Counted from the first letter of the stretch, positions 18,626 to 26,366 are shown. The stretch is 40,431 nt of DNA from Candidatus Faecalibacterium faecigallinarum (GCA_019119685.1 DWWN01000034.1:1-40431), one strand, 5' to 3'. The notes: a model not told the origin generated them from the letters alone. Numbers and translations are program-made.

Positions 18626-19793
18626 GGGGGTCCCTCCTGATCAGTTCCATACACATGCGCCCGTTGTGGTACGGGCACTTCCACGGCTCGACGATGGGCT
18701 GGCGGCTGGCGGGCACGCCGTTGGCGTCCACCGACCAGAACCATTCGCCGCCGGGGCGCTTGTCCAAAATCTTTTCGGTGATGTAGTGCCAGATGCCGGC
18801 GGCGGCATCCCGGTATTTGGGGTCGCCCGACTTCTGGTATTCGTTGACGAAGCCCAGCACCGCCTCGGCCTGGACCCACCAGACCCGGGTGGTGTTGTCC
18901 ACCCCGCGCTCGCACTCGTTGAGCAGGGAGTGGTCCCGGTAGGCGTGGGCGTAGACGCTGCGGGCAAGGTCGGAGTTGATGGCGGTGATCTTTGCGCTCA
19001 GGGCGGCATCGCCCAGCAGGGCGCAGCCCCAGTCGATCAGCCAGCTGGACTCGATGTCGTGACCGTAGCTGTACAGGTCGATGATCGAGTGGTAGTGCTT
19101 GTCGAAAAAGACCAGCTGCCGGTGCAGCTCCGGGGAATAGATCTTGTCAGCGTAGATCTCCAGAATGCGGCGCATGGCCTGCCCCACCGAGGGGTCGCGG
19201 CTGGCCTGGTAGAGGCCGGCGTAGCCCTCAAAGACGTGCAGCAGGGTGTTCATGGTCTTTTCGGCCATGACGCCGTTTTCCGAGAGCTTTTCGTTGCTCT
19301 CGGGCTGCCAGTCCACCGTAAAGGCTTCGAGGTAGCCTTCCGCGTCGGTGCAGCGGTTCTCGATCAGGCGGAAGATCTCCAGCGCACGGGTCAGGGCGCG
19401 CAGCTCGCCGGTCAGCCGGTAATAGGCGGAAAGGGCGTAGATGGCAAAACCCTGGTTGTAGGTGTGCTTGGTGGTGTCCAGCGGGCGGCCCAGGTAGTCG
19501 CAGCTCCAGTAGACGCCGCCGTGCTCCTGGTCGAAGCAGTGGGCCTCGAACCACTCGTAGGCGTGGCGGGCGCAGGCGGCCACGTCGGCGCGGCCGGTCA
19601 GGATGGCCGCCTCGGAGAAAAACCAGAGGATGCGGCTGTTCAGGATGCAGCCCTTTTCGGCGGTCTTGTCCACCTGCAGGTCAAAATCCACCAGGCCGTA
19701 GTAACCGCCGTGCTCCTCGTCTTTCAGCTTCATCCAGAAAGGGAGGATGACGTTGTTCAGCATGGTCTCCGCCGCTTGTTTGATGCTGGGCAT
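18612..19793 (-). CDS. cellobiose 2-epimerase (AGE family), mannobiose-epimerising
   Basis: A 393-residue (alpha/alpha)6-barrel epimerase that converts the reducing-end mannose of beta-1,4-mannobiose into glucose. [31 protein letters not shown] and the catalytic histidine regions [14 protein letters not shown] and [14 protein letters not shown] are conserved in cellobiose 2-epimerases. The ATG at 19793 follows AAAGGAGG. The gene sits between the two GH130 genes in the order known from gut mannan loci in Roseburia and Faecalibacterium. A role in N-acylglucosamine metabolism is unlikely in this context. Confidence 0.92.
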   Translation of the reverse strand: MPSIKQAAETMLNNVILPFWMKLKDEEHGGYYGLVDFDLQVDKTAEKGCILNSRILWFFSEAAILTGRADVAACARHAYEWFEAHCFDQEHGGVYWSCDYLGRPLDTTKHTYNQGFAIYALSAYYRLTGELRALTRALEIFRLIENRCTDAEGYLEAFTVDWQPESNEKLSENGVMAEKTMNTLLHVFEGYAGLYQASRDPSVGQAMRRILEIYADKIYSPELHRQLVFFDKHYHSIIDLYSYGHDIESSWLIDWGCALLGDAALSAKITAINSDLARSVYAHAYRDHSLLNECERGVDNTTRVWWVQAEAVLGFVNEYQKSGDPKYRDAAAGIWHYITEKILDKRPGGEWFWSVDANGVPASRQPIVEPWKCPYHNGRMCMELIRRDPHVEV

Positions 19794-19854
19794 GGGAAAA
19801 ACCTCCTTTCAGAAAGACGCCTGTTCCGCCGGAGGAACAGGCGCCTGTTCAGGC

Positions 19855-20874
19855 TCAGCGCACGCCAAGCTCCCAGTCCGTGGGGCCGGCATTGTCGTGG
19901 GCCTTGATATAATCGACCACTTCGTCTGCCGTGGTAAAGGCCAGGCCGACGTAGCTGTCGGCGCAGCCGTAGTAGAGGGCGATGCGGCCGGTGGCTGCAT
20001 CCTGCAGGGTGGCGCAGGGGAAGCAGACATTGGGCACAAAGCCCCGTTCTTCATATTCGGCCTCGGGGGTCAGCAGGAAGTTGCCGCAGCGGTACAGCAC
20101 CTTGCTGGGATCGTCCCGGTCCAGGATGGCTCCGCCGATGGAGTAGACATAGCCGTTGCAGGTGCCGGTCACACCGTGGTAGAACAGCAGCCAGCCCTCG
20201 CTGGTCTCAATGGGGGCGGCGCCGCCGCCGATCTTGACGTTTTCCCACCAGTTGCTGCTCTTGCTCATCACATGGCGGTGGCGGCCCCAGAACTCCATGT
20301 CGGGGCTCTGGCTCAGGAAGATGTCCCCAAAGGGGGTGTGGCCCGAGTCGGAGGGGCGGCTGAGCATGACGTACATGCCGTTGATCTTGCGGGGGAACAG
20401 CACCGCGTTGCGGTTGAAGGGAACGAAGGGATTCTCAAGCCGGGTAAAGGTCTTGAAATCGGTGGTTTTGGCCAGGCCGATGGACGCGCCGTAAAAATCC
20501 TGGCACCAGATGATGTAATAGGTATCCTCCACCTTGACCAGGCGGGGGTCGTAGGCGTAGACCGGCATGGCGGGCTCGCCCTTTTCGTTCACGAAGGGAA
20601 TCTTCTCGGGGTCGAAGGTCCAGTGGATGCCGTCGGCGCTGCGGCCCAGGTAGATGTAAGGGATGCCGTTGGTCTGTTCGCCCCGGAATACGCCGATATA
20701 GGCGCCCTCATAGGGCATGACAGCGCTGTTGAAGATCCGGGCGACGCCGGGCAGAGGGTTGCGGGGAATGATGGGGTTTTCGGTGCAGCGCCACAGAGGA
20801 GCGGTGCAGCCGGCGGGTTTGTCCTGCCAGGGAATGTTGGGCAGGTCGCCGCACAAAAGGGTGGTTTTGCTCAT
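19855..20874 (-). CDS. beta-1,4-mannooligosaccharide phosphorylase (GH130_2)
   Basis: A 339-residue phosphorylase that releases mannose-1-phosphate from the non-reducing end of beta-1,4-manno-oligosaccharides. The five-bladed propeller motifs include NPIIPRNPLPGVARIFNSA and the catalytic Asp109 in YAYDPRLVKVEDTYYIIW. The reading frame is open upstream to 21105, but the ATG at 20874 is chosen because it follows AGGAGG, gives the family N-terminus and leaves the preceding intergenic hairpin untranslated. It complements GH130_1: this enzyme shortens longer chains, leaving mannobiose for the epimerase. Confidence 0.93.
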   Translation of the reverse strand: MSKTTLLCGDLPNIPWQDKPAGCTAPLWRCTENPIIPRNPLPGVARIFNSAVMPYEGAYIGVFRGEQTNGIPYIYLGRSADGIHWTFDPEKIPFVNEKGEPAMPVYAYDPRLVKVEDTYYIIWCQDFYGASIGLAKTTDFKTFTRLENPFVPFNRNAVLFPRKINGMYVMLSRPSDSGHTPFGDIFLSQSPDMEFWGRHRHVMSKSSNWWENVKIGGGAAPIETSEGWLLFYHGVTGTCNGYVYSIGGAILDRDDPSKVLYRCGNFLLTPEAEYEERGFVPNVCFPCATLQDAATGRIALYYGCADSYVGLAFTTADEVVDYIKAHDNAGPTDWELGVR

Positions 20875-20905
20875 AAAGCCTCCTGAAAAAGTGTCCTTCC
20901 TCACC

Positions 20906-20949
20906 GCCCTGTGTCTCCTGCCCCGCGTGTGAGGGGCAGGAGACAGGGC
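20906..20949 (-). other. stable intercistronic hairpin between permease and GH130_2
   Basis: GCCCTG plus TCTCCTGCCCC pairs with GGGGCAGGAGACAGGGC, with a 2-nt bulge and an 8-nt loop. It lies in a 130-nt gap inside the mannan operon. No direct T tail follows, so it is more likely an RNA-processing or stability element than a full terminator. Confidence 0.6.
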
Positions 20950-21004
20950 AGTGATGAAGGAGAAGCAAATATAGGAGTTGGGGATGACGGATGGAAACGG
21001 ACGC

Positions 21005-21877
21005 TCAGCCCTTGACCGCGCCGGCGGCCATGCCGCTGTACACTTCCTTCTGGAAGAAAAGGAAGAGGACAAGGATGGGGATGATGGTGATGATGACGCC
21101 GGCACAGATGAAGTTGTACTGGTTGCCGTAGGGGCCGGTGAAGGTGTACAGCGCCACCGAAATGGTCTTCAGGTCGCTGGTCTGCAGGTACAGGTTGGAC
21201 ATGTAGTACTCGTTGTAGACGCTGACGCCCTTCAGCAGGCAGCTGGTGACGATGGCCGGTTTCAGCAGCGGCAGCAGGATCTTGAAGAACACGCCGAAGT
21301 AGGTGCAGCCATCCAGGATGGCGCTCTCGTCCAGAGCCCGCGGCAGGTTCTCAAAGAACTGCAGGAAGATGTAGATCGAGATGATGTCGGTGCCGCACAA
21401 CACCAGGATATAGCCGTACAGGTGGTTGATGAGGCCCAGCGAGAACATGATCTGGTAGACCGTGACCTGCGTGGCGATGCCGGGGATGAGGGACGCGAAC
21501 ATGAACAGGTTGTGGATGAGGCCGCTGCCCGGGAACCGGAACCGGTTGAGCACGTAGGCCAGCATCGAGCTGATGAGGATGGAGAAAAGCAGGACGAAGA
21601 CCAGGGCGATGCCGGTGTTCAAAAAGCCCCGCAGCATATTGGCCCGCTCGAAAGCGGTGACGAAGTTGTCAAAGTTGAGCCAGTTCTGGGGAGGGGTCAG
21701 CACGTTGGTGGTGTTGTACTCGTCGGTGGTCTTGAACGCCGTGAGCACGCACACCGACACCGGGATCAGCGCGATGATCGAGAAAAGGATGAGCAGGAAG
21801 TACTTCAGGAAGGTGAAGATCTTGTCGCCGATGCGCAGATCGCGCTTTGCCTGAACGGCCTGAGATGTGATTGCCAT
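21005..21877 (-). CDS. carbohydrate ABC transporter permease, MalG type
   Basis: A 290-residue inner-membrane permease with six predicted membrane segments. The EAA loop reads ALDESAILDGCTYFGVFFKI and the protein ends with the typical SGMAAGAVKG. It should pair with a MalF-type permease and a binding protein to import manno-oligosaccharides. The MalF stop codon (21878-21880) directly abuts this ATG, but only the MalF tail remains, so this permease has lost its cognate partner. The ATPase would be the MsmX-like protein at 26367-27482. It is the first intact gene of the operon as read from the right; the original promoter is missing from the window. Confidence 0.92.
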   Translation of the reverse strand: MAITSQAVQAKRDLRIGDKIFTFLKYFLLILFSIIALIPVSVCVLTAFKTTDEYNTTNVLTPPQNWLNFDNFVTAFERANMLRGFLNTGIALVFVLLFSILISSMLAYVLNRFRFPGSGLIHNLFMFASLIPGIATQVTVYQIMFSLGLINHLYGYILVLCGTDIISIYIFLQFFENLPRALDESAILDGCTYFGVFFKILLPLLKPAIVTSCLLKGVSVYNEYYMSNLYLQTSDLKTISVALYTFTGPYGNQYNFICAGVIITIIPILVLFLFFQKEVYSGMAAGAVKG

Positions 21878-21940
21878 TTATCGTGCCGCCTCCTTTGCTG
21901 CTTTGCGGGCGGCCCGGGCTGCCTTCTTGCGCTCTTTCAG
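21878..21940 (-). pseudogene. C-terminal tail of a MalF-type permease
   Basis: About 20 codons remain, reading LKERKKAARAARKAAKEAAR and then the TAA at 21878-21880. Basic Ala/Lys/Arg-rich tails are common on MalF-type permeases, and the position directly before a malG gene makes this identity likely. Everything upstream has been replaced by the LacI fragment on the other strand. Confidence 0.6.
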
Positions 21941-22642
21941 CTGCTGACGGAGATCGTGTTCCCCCAGGCCGAAAAAAACTGCACCATGCCCACCTTTTTG
22001 GTCAACCGCAAGGTGGACGGCCTGATTTTTATGGGCGAGATCGACCGGCGGTACCTGGCCACCGCCATCCAGAGCGGGCTGCCCTTCATGCTGCTGGATT
22101 TTTACGACGACGCCATCGCGGCCGACTGCGTCCTCAGTGACAACACCAGCGGCAGCTACATGATCACCGAGCACCTGATCGAGACGGGCCGTCGGAACAT
22201 CGCCTTTGTGGGCAGCGTGCTGTCCACCAGCTCGATCATGGACCGCTACCTCGGCTACGTAAAAGCCCTGATGCGGGCCAAACTGCCGGTGCGCCCCGAG
22301 TGGCTGATCGAGGACCGGGACAGCCGGGGGATCTTCATCCCCATCACCCTGCCCATCGAGATGCCGGACGCCTTTGTCTGCAACTGCGACGAGGTGGCCT
22401 TCAACGTGGTGGAACTGCTCAAGCGCCGGGGCTACCGCGTGCCCCAGGACGTGGCCGTCACCGGCTACGACGATTTCCGCTATTCCACCATCTGCAGCCC
22501 GCCCATGACCACCCACCGGGTGGACGTGGACGAGATGGCCCGCACCGTCGTGGCACAGCTGTGCCGCAAAATGTCCCATAAGCAGCCTTTGGCCCCCACC
22601 GTGGTGATCCCCGGGGCGTTCGTGCGGCGGGAATCGACCTGA
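21941..22642 (+). pseudogene. LacI-family regulator lacking its DNA-binding domain
   Basis: A plus-strand frame reads TEIVFPQAEKN onward to FVRREST and stops at 22640-22642. NRKVDGLIFMGEIDRRYL, LIETGRRNIAFVGS, PDAFVCNCDEVAFNVV and DVAVTGYDDFRYSTICSPPMTTHRV (about 22455-22525) are the sugar-binding core of a LacI repressor. The helix-turn-helix, hinge and first strands (roughly the first 100 residues) are missing, and there is no start codon or ribosome site. In intact gut mannan loci a LacI gene and an ABC importer are neighbours, so this was probably the mannan regulator. The truncated protein could not repress. Confidence 0.85.
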
Positions 22643-22667
22643 CCGCGCCCGTCCGCGCCGGCCAAAC

Positions 22668-22711
22668 AAAAAAGCAGGGCGCCGCTTTCAGGAAAGAAAG
22701 CGGCACCCTGC
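22668..22711 (-). terminator. strong hairpin with minus-strand T tract
   Basis: A 16-bp stem with one G-T pair (22674-22689 with 22696-22711) is followed on the minus strand by six T residues. It lies after the LacI stub stop on the plus strand and may end transcripts from both sides. Confidence 0.75.
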
Positions 22712-22731
22712 CGTGTGCCGGACAAAAAGAA

Positions 22732-22755
22732 AACCCGCAGCCAAAGCTGCGGGTT
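22732..22755 (-). terminator. terminator of tRNA-Val
   Basis: A perfect 10-bp stem (22732-22741 with 22746-22755) has a 4-nt loop. A T-rich tail follows on the minus strand, 3 nt after the tRNA CCA. Confidence 0.85.
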
Positions 22756-22757
22756 TG

Positions 22758-22834
22758 TGGTGGAGAATTAGGGACTCGAACCCCAGACCCCCTGCGTGTG
22801 ATGCAGGTGCTCTAACCAGCTGAGCTAATCCTCC
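22758..22834 (-). tRNA. tRNA-Val (anticodon CAC)
   Basis: The 77-nt minus-strand sequence folds as a complete cloverleaf. The acceptor GGAGGAT pairs with ATTCTCC, the D arm reads GCTCAGCTGGTTAGAGC, the anticodon stem CCTGC/GCAGG encloses ATCACAC, and a TTCGAGT T-loop is followed by discriminator A and encoded CCA. The anticodon CAC reads GTG valine codons. It has its own promoter and terminator. Confidence 0.95.
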
Positions 22835-22850
22835 GAATCGGAACAGGGAT

Positions 22851-22879
22851 ATTATAGCACGGCCGGCGGCAAAATGCAA
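22851..22879 (-). promoter_or_regulatory. promoter of tRNA-Val
   Basis: On the minus strand TTGCAT and TATAAT are separated by 17 bp, and the tRNA begins 16 nt after the -10 box. The consensus -10 fits a highly expressed stable RNA. Confidence 0.85.
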
Positions 22880-22960
22880 GCCCCTTTTTCGGGCAAAGGC
22901 GAAAAATTTTGGCTGGGGGCAAAAAAGCGCTTTCGGCGGCAGTTTTTTGCTCGGCAGCCA

Positions 22961-22989
22961 TTGCCCCGCGGGGCAAAATCGTGTATACT
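22961..22989 (+). promoter_or_regulatory. promoter with 16-bp palindrome over the -35 box
   Basis: TTGCCC (22961-22966) and TATACT (22984-22989) have a 17-bp spacer. The perfect palindrome TTGCCCCGCGGGGCAA spans 22961-22976 and covers the -35 box, so a repressor bound there would block RNA polymerase. The product downstream is an iron-transport-associated peptide, making a metal-responsive regulator a possibility. Confidence 0.65.
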
Positions 22990-23022
22990 GGAGCCAGCCT
23001 GCAAAGAAAAGAGGTTGTTTCT

Positions 23023-23190
23023 ATGTTGACAGTACGCGGGATCGTGACCCTGGTGGTGCTGATCGTGCTGTTCACCCTGGCGGTGATCTGGATCTCTAAA
23101 AATGGCGGCTGGAAGGGCGAAGGCTGCGGCGGCAACTGCGCCTCCTGCCACCAGCGCTGCGAAAAGCCCAAGGATCAAAAAGACAGCTGA
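23023..23190 (+). CDS. FeoB-associated Cys-rich membrane protein
   Basis: A 55-residue peptide with one N-terminal membrane segment (IVTLVVLIVLFTLAVIWI) and a Cys-rich tail GCGGNCASCHQRC ending in charged residues. This layout is that of the small FeoB-associated proteins often found beside ferrous iron transporters; their role in iron uptake is not established. The ATG at 23023 follows AAGAGG; a longer reading to 22909 would start before the promoter and is rejected. No feoA or feoB lies within the window, so it is an orphan here. Confidence 0.85.
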   Translation: MLTVRGIVTLVVLIVLFTLAVIWISKNGGWKGEGCGGNCASCHQRCEKPKDQKDS

Positions 23191-23196
23191 CCCCCT

Positions 23197-23222
23197 GCCC
23201 CTGCCCTGCACAGAGCGGGGGC
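23197..23222 (+). terminator. possible short terminator
   Basis: A 7-bp G/C stem (GCCCCTG with CGGGGGC) is followed by TTTGCT, just after the Cys-rich peptide stop. It is weak and could also serve the convergent minus-strand gene. Confidence 0.4.
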
Positions 23223-23236
23223 TTTGCTGTGCCCGG

Positions 23237-23527
23237 TCACAGCAGGCCGTCCCGGGCGGCGTAGACCGCCAGGGTGCTCAGCAGGTCGGTGTTGGCCTTC
23301 TGGTAGGTGGTGCGGCCGATGTGCAGCTTGTCCTGCACCTGCTCCTCGGTCAGGTGGCGGCGGTAGCGCTGCTCCAAAATGCCGGCCCGGATGGGGTCCC
23401 GTTCGTAATAGGCTGCGGTCTGGCGCAGGGCGTGGGCCCAGCACTCGGTCTCGGGGCCGGGCTGGCGCTCGATCAGCTGCCAGTGCCACAGGGCGGCGCG
23501 GCACTGCCGGCGGTGTTCGCTGGTCAT
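23237..23527 (-). CDS. small putative DNA-binding protein, phage-regulator-like
   Basis: A 96-residue protein that I cannot name. The C-terminal part, LTEEQVQDKLHIGRTTYQKANTDLLSTLA, resembles the sigma-region-4-like helix-turn-helix of late phage transcription regulators (ArpU/RinA type). The N-terminal part contains a Trp/His-rich helix. The ATG at 23527 follows AAAGGAG by 6 nt. It is downstream of a small Cro-like gene on the same strand and both diverge from an S24-type repressor, so the three genes look like the immunity and regulatory remnant of a prophage. Confidence 0.7.
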   Translation of the reverse strand: MTSEHRRQCRAALWHWQLIERQPGPETECWAHALRQTAAYYERDPIRAGILEQRYRRHLTEEQVQDKLHIGRTTYQKANTDLLSTLAVYAARDGLL

Positions 23528-23560
23528 GGACAACTCCTTTCTTGTTGGGTGATGGAAAAT

Positions 23561-23770
23561 CTACTTCAAGGTCCAGAAACAGCGGGCCTGTTCTTCCGCG
23601 CTCAAACCAAGCAGGAAGCTCAGCCTCTGGGCCTCCTGCAGTTTGAACTCGCTTTTGCCCTGCAGCCTGCTCTGCAGGGTGGCGCCGCTCATCCCCAGCG
23701 CGTGGGCGAGATACTTCTTCTTGTAGCCGCTGGCCGCGACCTGTGCGTTCAGCCGTTCCCGGTCGATCAT
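23561..23770 (-). CDS. small XRE-type (Cro-like) regulator
   Basis: A 69-residue protein with one helix-turn-helix: KKKYLAHALGMSGATLQSRL at about residues 17-36, followed by LQEAQRLSFLLGLSAEEQ. It matches the small phage-type Cro/DUF739-like proteins. The ATG at 23770 follows AAAGGAGG. It is divergent from the S24 repressor, its own promoter overlaps operator copies, and it is followed by a second small regulator. Mutual repression with the S24 protein is the expected behaviour but is inferred. Confidence 0.85.
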   Translation of the reverse strand: MIDRERLNAQVAASGYKKKYLAHALGMSGATLQSRLQGKSEFKLQEAQRLSFLLGLSAEEQARCFWTLK

Positions 23771-23796
23771 GCTTGTGCCTCCTTTGGTGCGCTTTG

Positions 23797-23933
23797 AGTT
23801 GATTCAAAATCTATACAGAGTTTACCACAGCAGAGATTAAAAGTCAACTGCCTTGCAGGAATTTGCGCTTGAGGTTGATTCAAAACCAATCCTATGGTAT
23901 ACTAAACGTAATCAAAGCAAACCAAAGTCAACT
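23797..23933. promoter_or_regulatory. divergent promoters with four AGTTGA(C/T)T operator half-sites
   Basis: The motif occurs as AGTTGATT at 23797, GGTTGATT at 23873 and inverted as AGTCAACT at 23842 and 23926. The rightward promoter uses TTGATT (23875-23880), a 17-bp spacer and TATACT (23898-23903). The leftward promoter uses TTGACT (23847-23842), a 17-bp spacer and TAAACT (23824-23819). Each -35 box lies inside one operator copy, so binding would shut off both promoters. This is a compact lambda-like genetic switch. Confidence 0.75.
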
Positions 23934-23958
23934 GTCTGCAACGCAAAGGAGCATTCCT

Positions 23959-24582
23959 ATGTCTGTCCTATCGACCCGTATCCGGCTGCGCCGGGAGGAA
24001 CTGGGCATGAGCCAGGAGGAGCTGGCCTCCCGGATGGGCTACCGGTCCAAGTCCTCCATCACCAAGATCGAAAAAGGGATCAACGACATCCCCCAGAACA
24101 AGCTGGAGGACTTTGCCGCCGCCCTGGAGACTTCCACCGCCTGGCTGCTGGGGCTGGAAAACGGCGGGGGTGTGATCCCCGAGGGATTCGAGGCCATGCC
24201 CCGGATGGCACGGGTGCCCCTGGTGGGGTCCATCGCCTGCGGCACCCCCATCACCGCAGAACAGAACATCGAGCGGTACATTGGGGTGCCGGCCGCCTGG
24301 CACGCCGACTTCGCCCTGACCTGTCACGGCGACAGCATGGCCCCCACCATCCAGGACGGGGACATCGTCTGTATCCGCCGCCAGCCCGAAGTGGAACAGG
24401 GAGAGATCGCGGCGGTCCGCATCGGCGAGGAGGCTACCCTGAAACACTTCCACCGCCAGGGAGACGCCGTCGTTCTGCTGGCCGACAACGCCGCCGTCTG
24501 CCCGCCCATGATCTACGCGGGGCCCCAGCTGGCGGAACTGCAGATCGAAGGCAGGGCCGTGGGCCTGTGCCGCAGCCTGTAA
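23959..24582 (+). CDS. XRE/LexA-like repressor with S24 peptidase domain
   Basis: A 207-residue phage-type repressor. The helix-turn-helix RREELGMSQEELASRMGYRS lies near residues 12-31. The C-terminal S24 domain keeps the cleavage-site Cys-Gly in GSIACGTPI, the nucleophile Ser in CHGDSMAPTIQDGD and the base Lys in EATLKHFH, so it should self-cleave on RecA activation. The ATG at 23959 follows AAAGGAG; an upstream in-frame ATG at 23863 is rejected because it precedes the -10 box. It is divergent from the Cro-like gene and probably represses both promoters. trmO follows 11 nt later, which may place that housekeeping gene under the switch. Confidence 0.92.
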   Translation: MSVLSTRIRLRREELGMSQEELASRMGYRSKSSITKIEKGINDIPQNKLEDFAAALETSTAWLLGLENGGGVIPEGFEAMPRMARVPLVGSIACGTPITAEQNIERYIGVPAAWHADFALTCHGDSMAPTIQDGDIVCIRRQPEVEQGEIAAVRIGEEATLKHFHRQGDAVVLLADNAAVCPPMIYAGPQLAELQIEGRAVGLCRSL

Positions 24583-24593
24583 GGAGGCGCCCT

Positions 24594-25289
24594 ATGGAAC
24601 AGCAAACGTTTACCATGCACGCTGTCGCCCACATCGAGAGCGACTTTGCCGAAAAATTTGGCATCCCCCGCCAGAGCGGCCTGGTGGATGCCCTGCGGGC
24701 CCGGGTGGTGTTCGAACCGCCCTACCGGGACCCCAGCGCCCTGCGGGGCATCGAGCAGTTCAGCCATATCTGGCTGCTGTGGCAGTTCACCCAGGCCATG
24801 CGGGACGGCTGGTCCCCCACCGTCCGGCCGCCCCGACTGGGCGGCAATACCCGCGTGGGCGTCTTTGCCACCCGCTCGCCCTTCCGGCCCAACCCCATCG
24901 GGCTGTCCTGCGTCCGGCTGGAAGGGGTGGAGCAGGACCCCGCCCTGGGCCCGGTCCTGCTCGTCCGCGGGGCCGACCTGCTGGACGGAACCCCCATCTA
25001 CGACATCAAGCCCTATATCCCCTTTGCGGACAGCCATCCCGACGCCGCCGAGGGCTACACCGCCCAGACGCGGGGCTACCATCTGGAAGTGCGCTGTCCC
25101 GACGCACTGCGCGCGCCCCTAGCGCCCGAGCAGTGGGCGGCGCTGGCCGGTGTCCTGGCCGGCGACCCCCGCCCCTCCTATCAGGACGACCCCAGCCGGG
25201 TGTATGGGATGCGGTTCGCGGGGTATCAGGTGCGGTTCACTGTGGCGGACGGGGTCCTGACCGTCTGCGAGATCACCCCGGAGGGCTGA
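24594..25289 (+). CDS. trmO: tRNA (t6A37) N6-methyltransferase TrmO
   Basis: A 231-residue SAM-dependent enzyme of the YaeB/TsaA family that methylates N6-threonylcarbamoyladenosine at position 37 of tRNA-Thr. The beta-barrel domain (about 1-140) includes FGIPRQSGLV, GIEQFSHIWLLWQF and FATRSPFRPNPIGLS; a C-terminal domain with DPRPSYQDDPSRVYGM follows. The length agrees with full-size bacterial TrmO. The ATG at 24594 follows AAGGAGG. It starts 11 nt after the repressor stop and the LysR gene starts 4 nt after its own stop, so the three are probably co-transcribed. Confidence 0.95.
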   Translation: MEQQTFTMHAVAHIESDFAEKFGIPRQSGLVDALRARVVFEPPYRDPSALRGIEQFSHIWLLWQFTQAMRDGWSPTVRPPRLGGNTRVGVFATRSPFRPNPIGLSCVRLEGVEQDPALGPVLLVRGADLLDGTPIYDIKPYIPFADSHPDAAEGYTAQTRGYHLEVRCPDALRAPLAPEQWAALAGVLAGDPRPSYQDDPSRVYGMRFAGYQVRFTVADGVLTVCEITPEG

Positions 25290-25292
25290 ACC

Positions 25293-26183
25293 ATGGAGCT
25301 GCGCAACATCAATACTTTCCTGCACGTGGCCGAACTGCACAGCTTTTCCCAGGCGGCCCGGGAGCTGGATTATTCCCAGTCGGCGGTGTCCAGCCAGATC
25401 GCTCAGCTGGAGGAAGAACTGACGGTGCCCCTGTTCGACCGGGTGGGCAAGACGGTCCGCCTGACCGACGCGGGCCAGACCTTCCTCCACTATGCCCGCA
25501 CCCTGCTGACCACCGCTCAGCAGGCGAAAGCGGCCCTGCAGCCCGCCCCCGAGGCCAGCGGCACCCTGCGGGTGGCCATCGCGGACAGCCTGTGCAGCGC
25601 CATGATGCCGCCCCTGCTGGAGCGTTTCCACGCTTTGTGCCCGCGGGTGGAAGTCAGCCTGCGCACCGCCACCACCCAGGAAATGCAGGACCTGCTCACG
25701 GCCAACCGCGCCGACCTGGCCTATACCTTTGACCAGCCCGTCACCCACCCGGCCTTTATCCGCCTGCTGGACGAGCCCGAGCCCTGCTGCTTCCTCGCAC
25801 CGGCGGGACATCCCTTGGCCGGGCGGCAGGGGCTCGCGCTAGCCGACCTGGCCGGGCAGGAGTTTTTGCTCACCGAGCGGGGCATGAGCTACCGCGAGGC
25901 CCTGGAACATCTGCTGGCCGCCCGCAAACTGTCCCTGCGGCCCTATCTGGAACTGGGCGACGCCGCTCTGCTCTGCCGGCTGGTGGAGCGGGGGCTGGGG
26001 CTGACCTTCCTGCCGCGGTACATGGTGGACGCCAGCCTCACCGGCCAGGCCGTCCCCCTGGACGTGGCCGACTGCCGCATCGAGATGCGCCGCCAGCTGT
26101 TCTGTCACAAGGACAAATGGATCACCCCCCAGATGGAGGCGTTCATCCGGCTGGCGAAAGAGGGATCTTTCCTGCAAGGCTGA
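25293..26183 (+). CDS. LysR-family transcriptional regulator
   Basis: A 296-residue regulator with an N-terminal winged helix-turn-helix (MELRNINTFLHVAELHSFSQ onward, residues 1-62) and a C-terminal periplasmic-binding-like effector domain (about 90-290) of normal length. The ATG follows trmO by 3 nt, with the GGAGGG ribosome site inside the trmO end. No divergent target gene is adjacent, so its regulon and ligand cannot be inferred. A short hairpin (26210-26233) follows the stop. Confidence 0.92.
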   Translation: MELRNINTFLHVAELHSFSQAARELDYSQSAVSSQIAQLEEELTVPLFDRVGKTVRLTDAGQTFLHYARTLLTTAQQAKAALQPAPEASGTLRVAIADSLCSAMMPPLLERFHALCPRVEVSLRTATTQEMQDLLTANRADLAYTFDQPVTHPAFIRLLDEPEPCCFLAPAGHPLAGRQGLALADLAGQEFLLTERGMSYREALEHLLAARKLSLRPYLELGDAALLCRLVERGLGLTFLPRYMVDASLTGQAVPLDVADCRIEMRRQLFCHKDKWITPQMEAFIRLAKEGSFLQG

Positions 26184-26239
26184 CGCCGGACTAAATTTTG
26201 TCCCCCTAAAGCGTGGCGCTTTTGCGGCACGCTGAAACG

Positions 26240-26281
26240 CACAGAAAGCCGCCGGCGCGTATGCACCGGCGGCTTTCTGCG
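26240..26281. terminator. bidirectional hairpin between LysR and msmX-like gene
   Basis: A 14-bp perfect stem (26242-26255 with 26266-26279) lies between two convergent genes. There is only a short GTTT on the minus side and no T tract on the plus side. Confidence 0.55.
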
Positions 26282-26366
26282 TTAGGAGAAGCTTACGTCT
26301 CTATGATGAGGGGATCTATGACAGATTGAGGGGTGGCCAGGCTATACCCGGCCCCGGGCGCCAAAC

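Noticed and set aside
22909-23022. Longer N-terminus of the Cys-rich membrane peptide
   Set aside because: The extension would include the promoter -35 and -10 boxes and lacks a ribosome site; the ATG at 23023 has one and begins just before the membrane helix.
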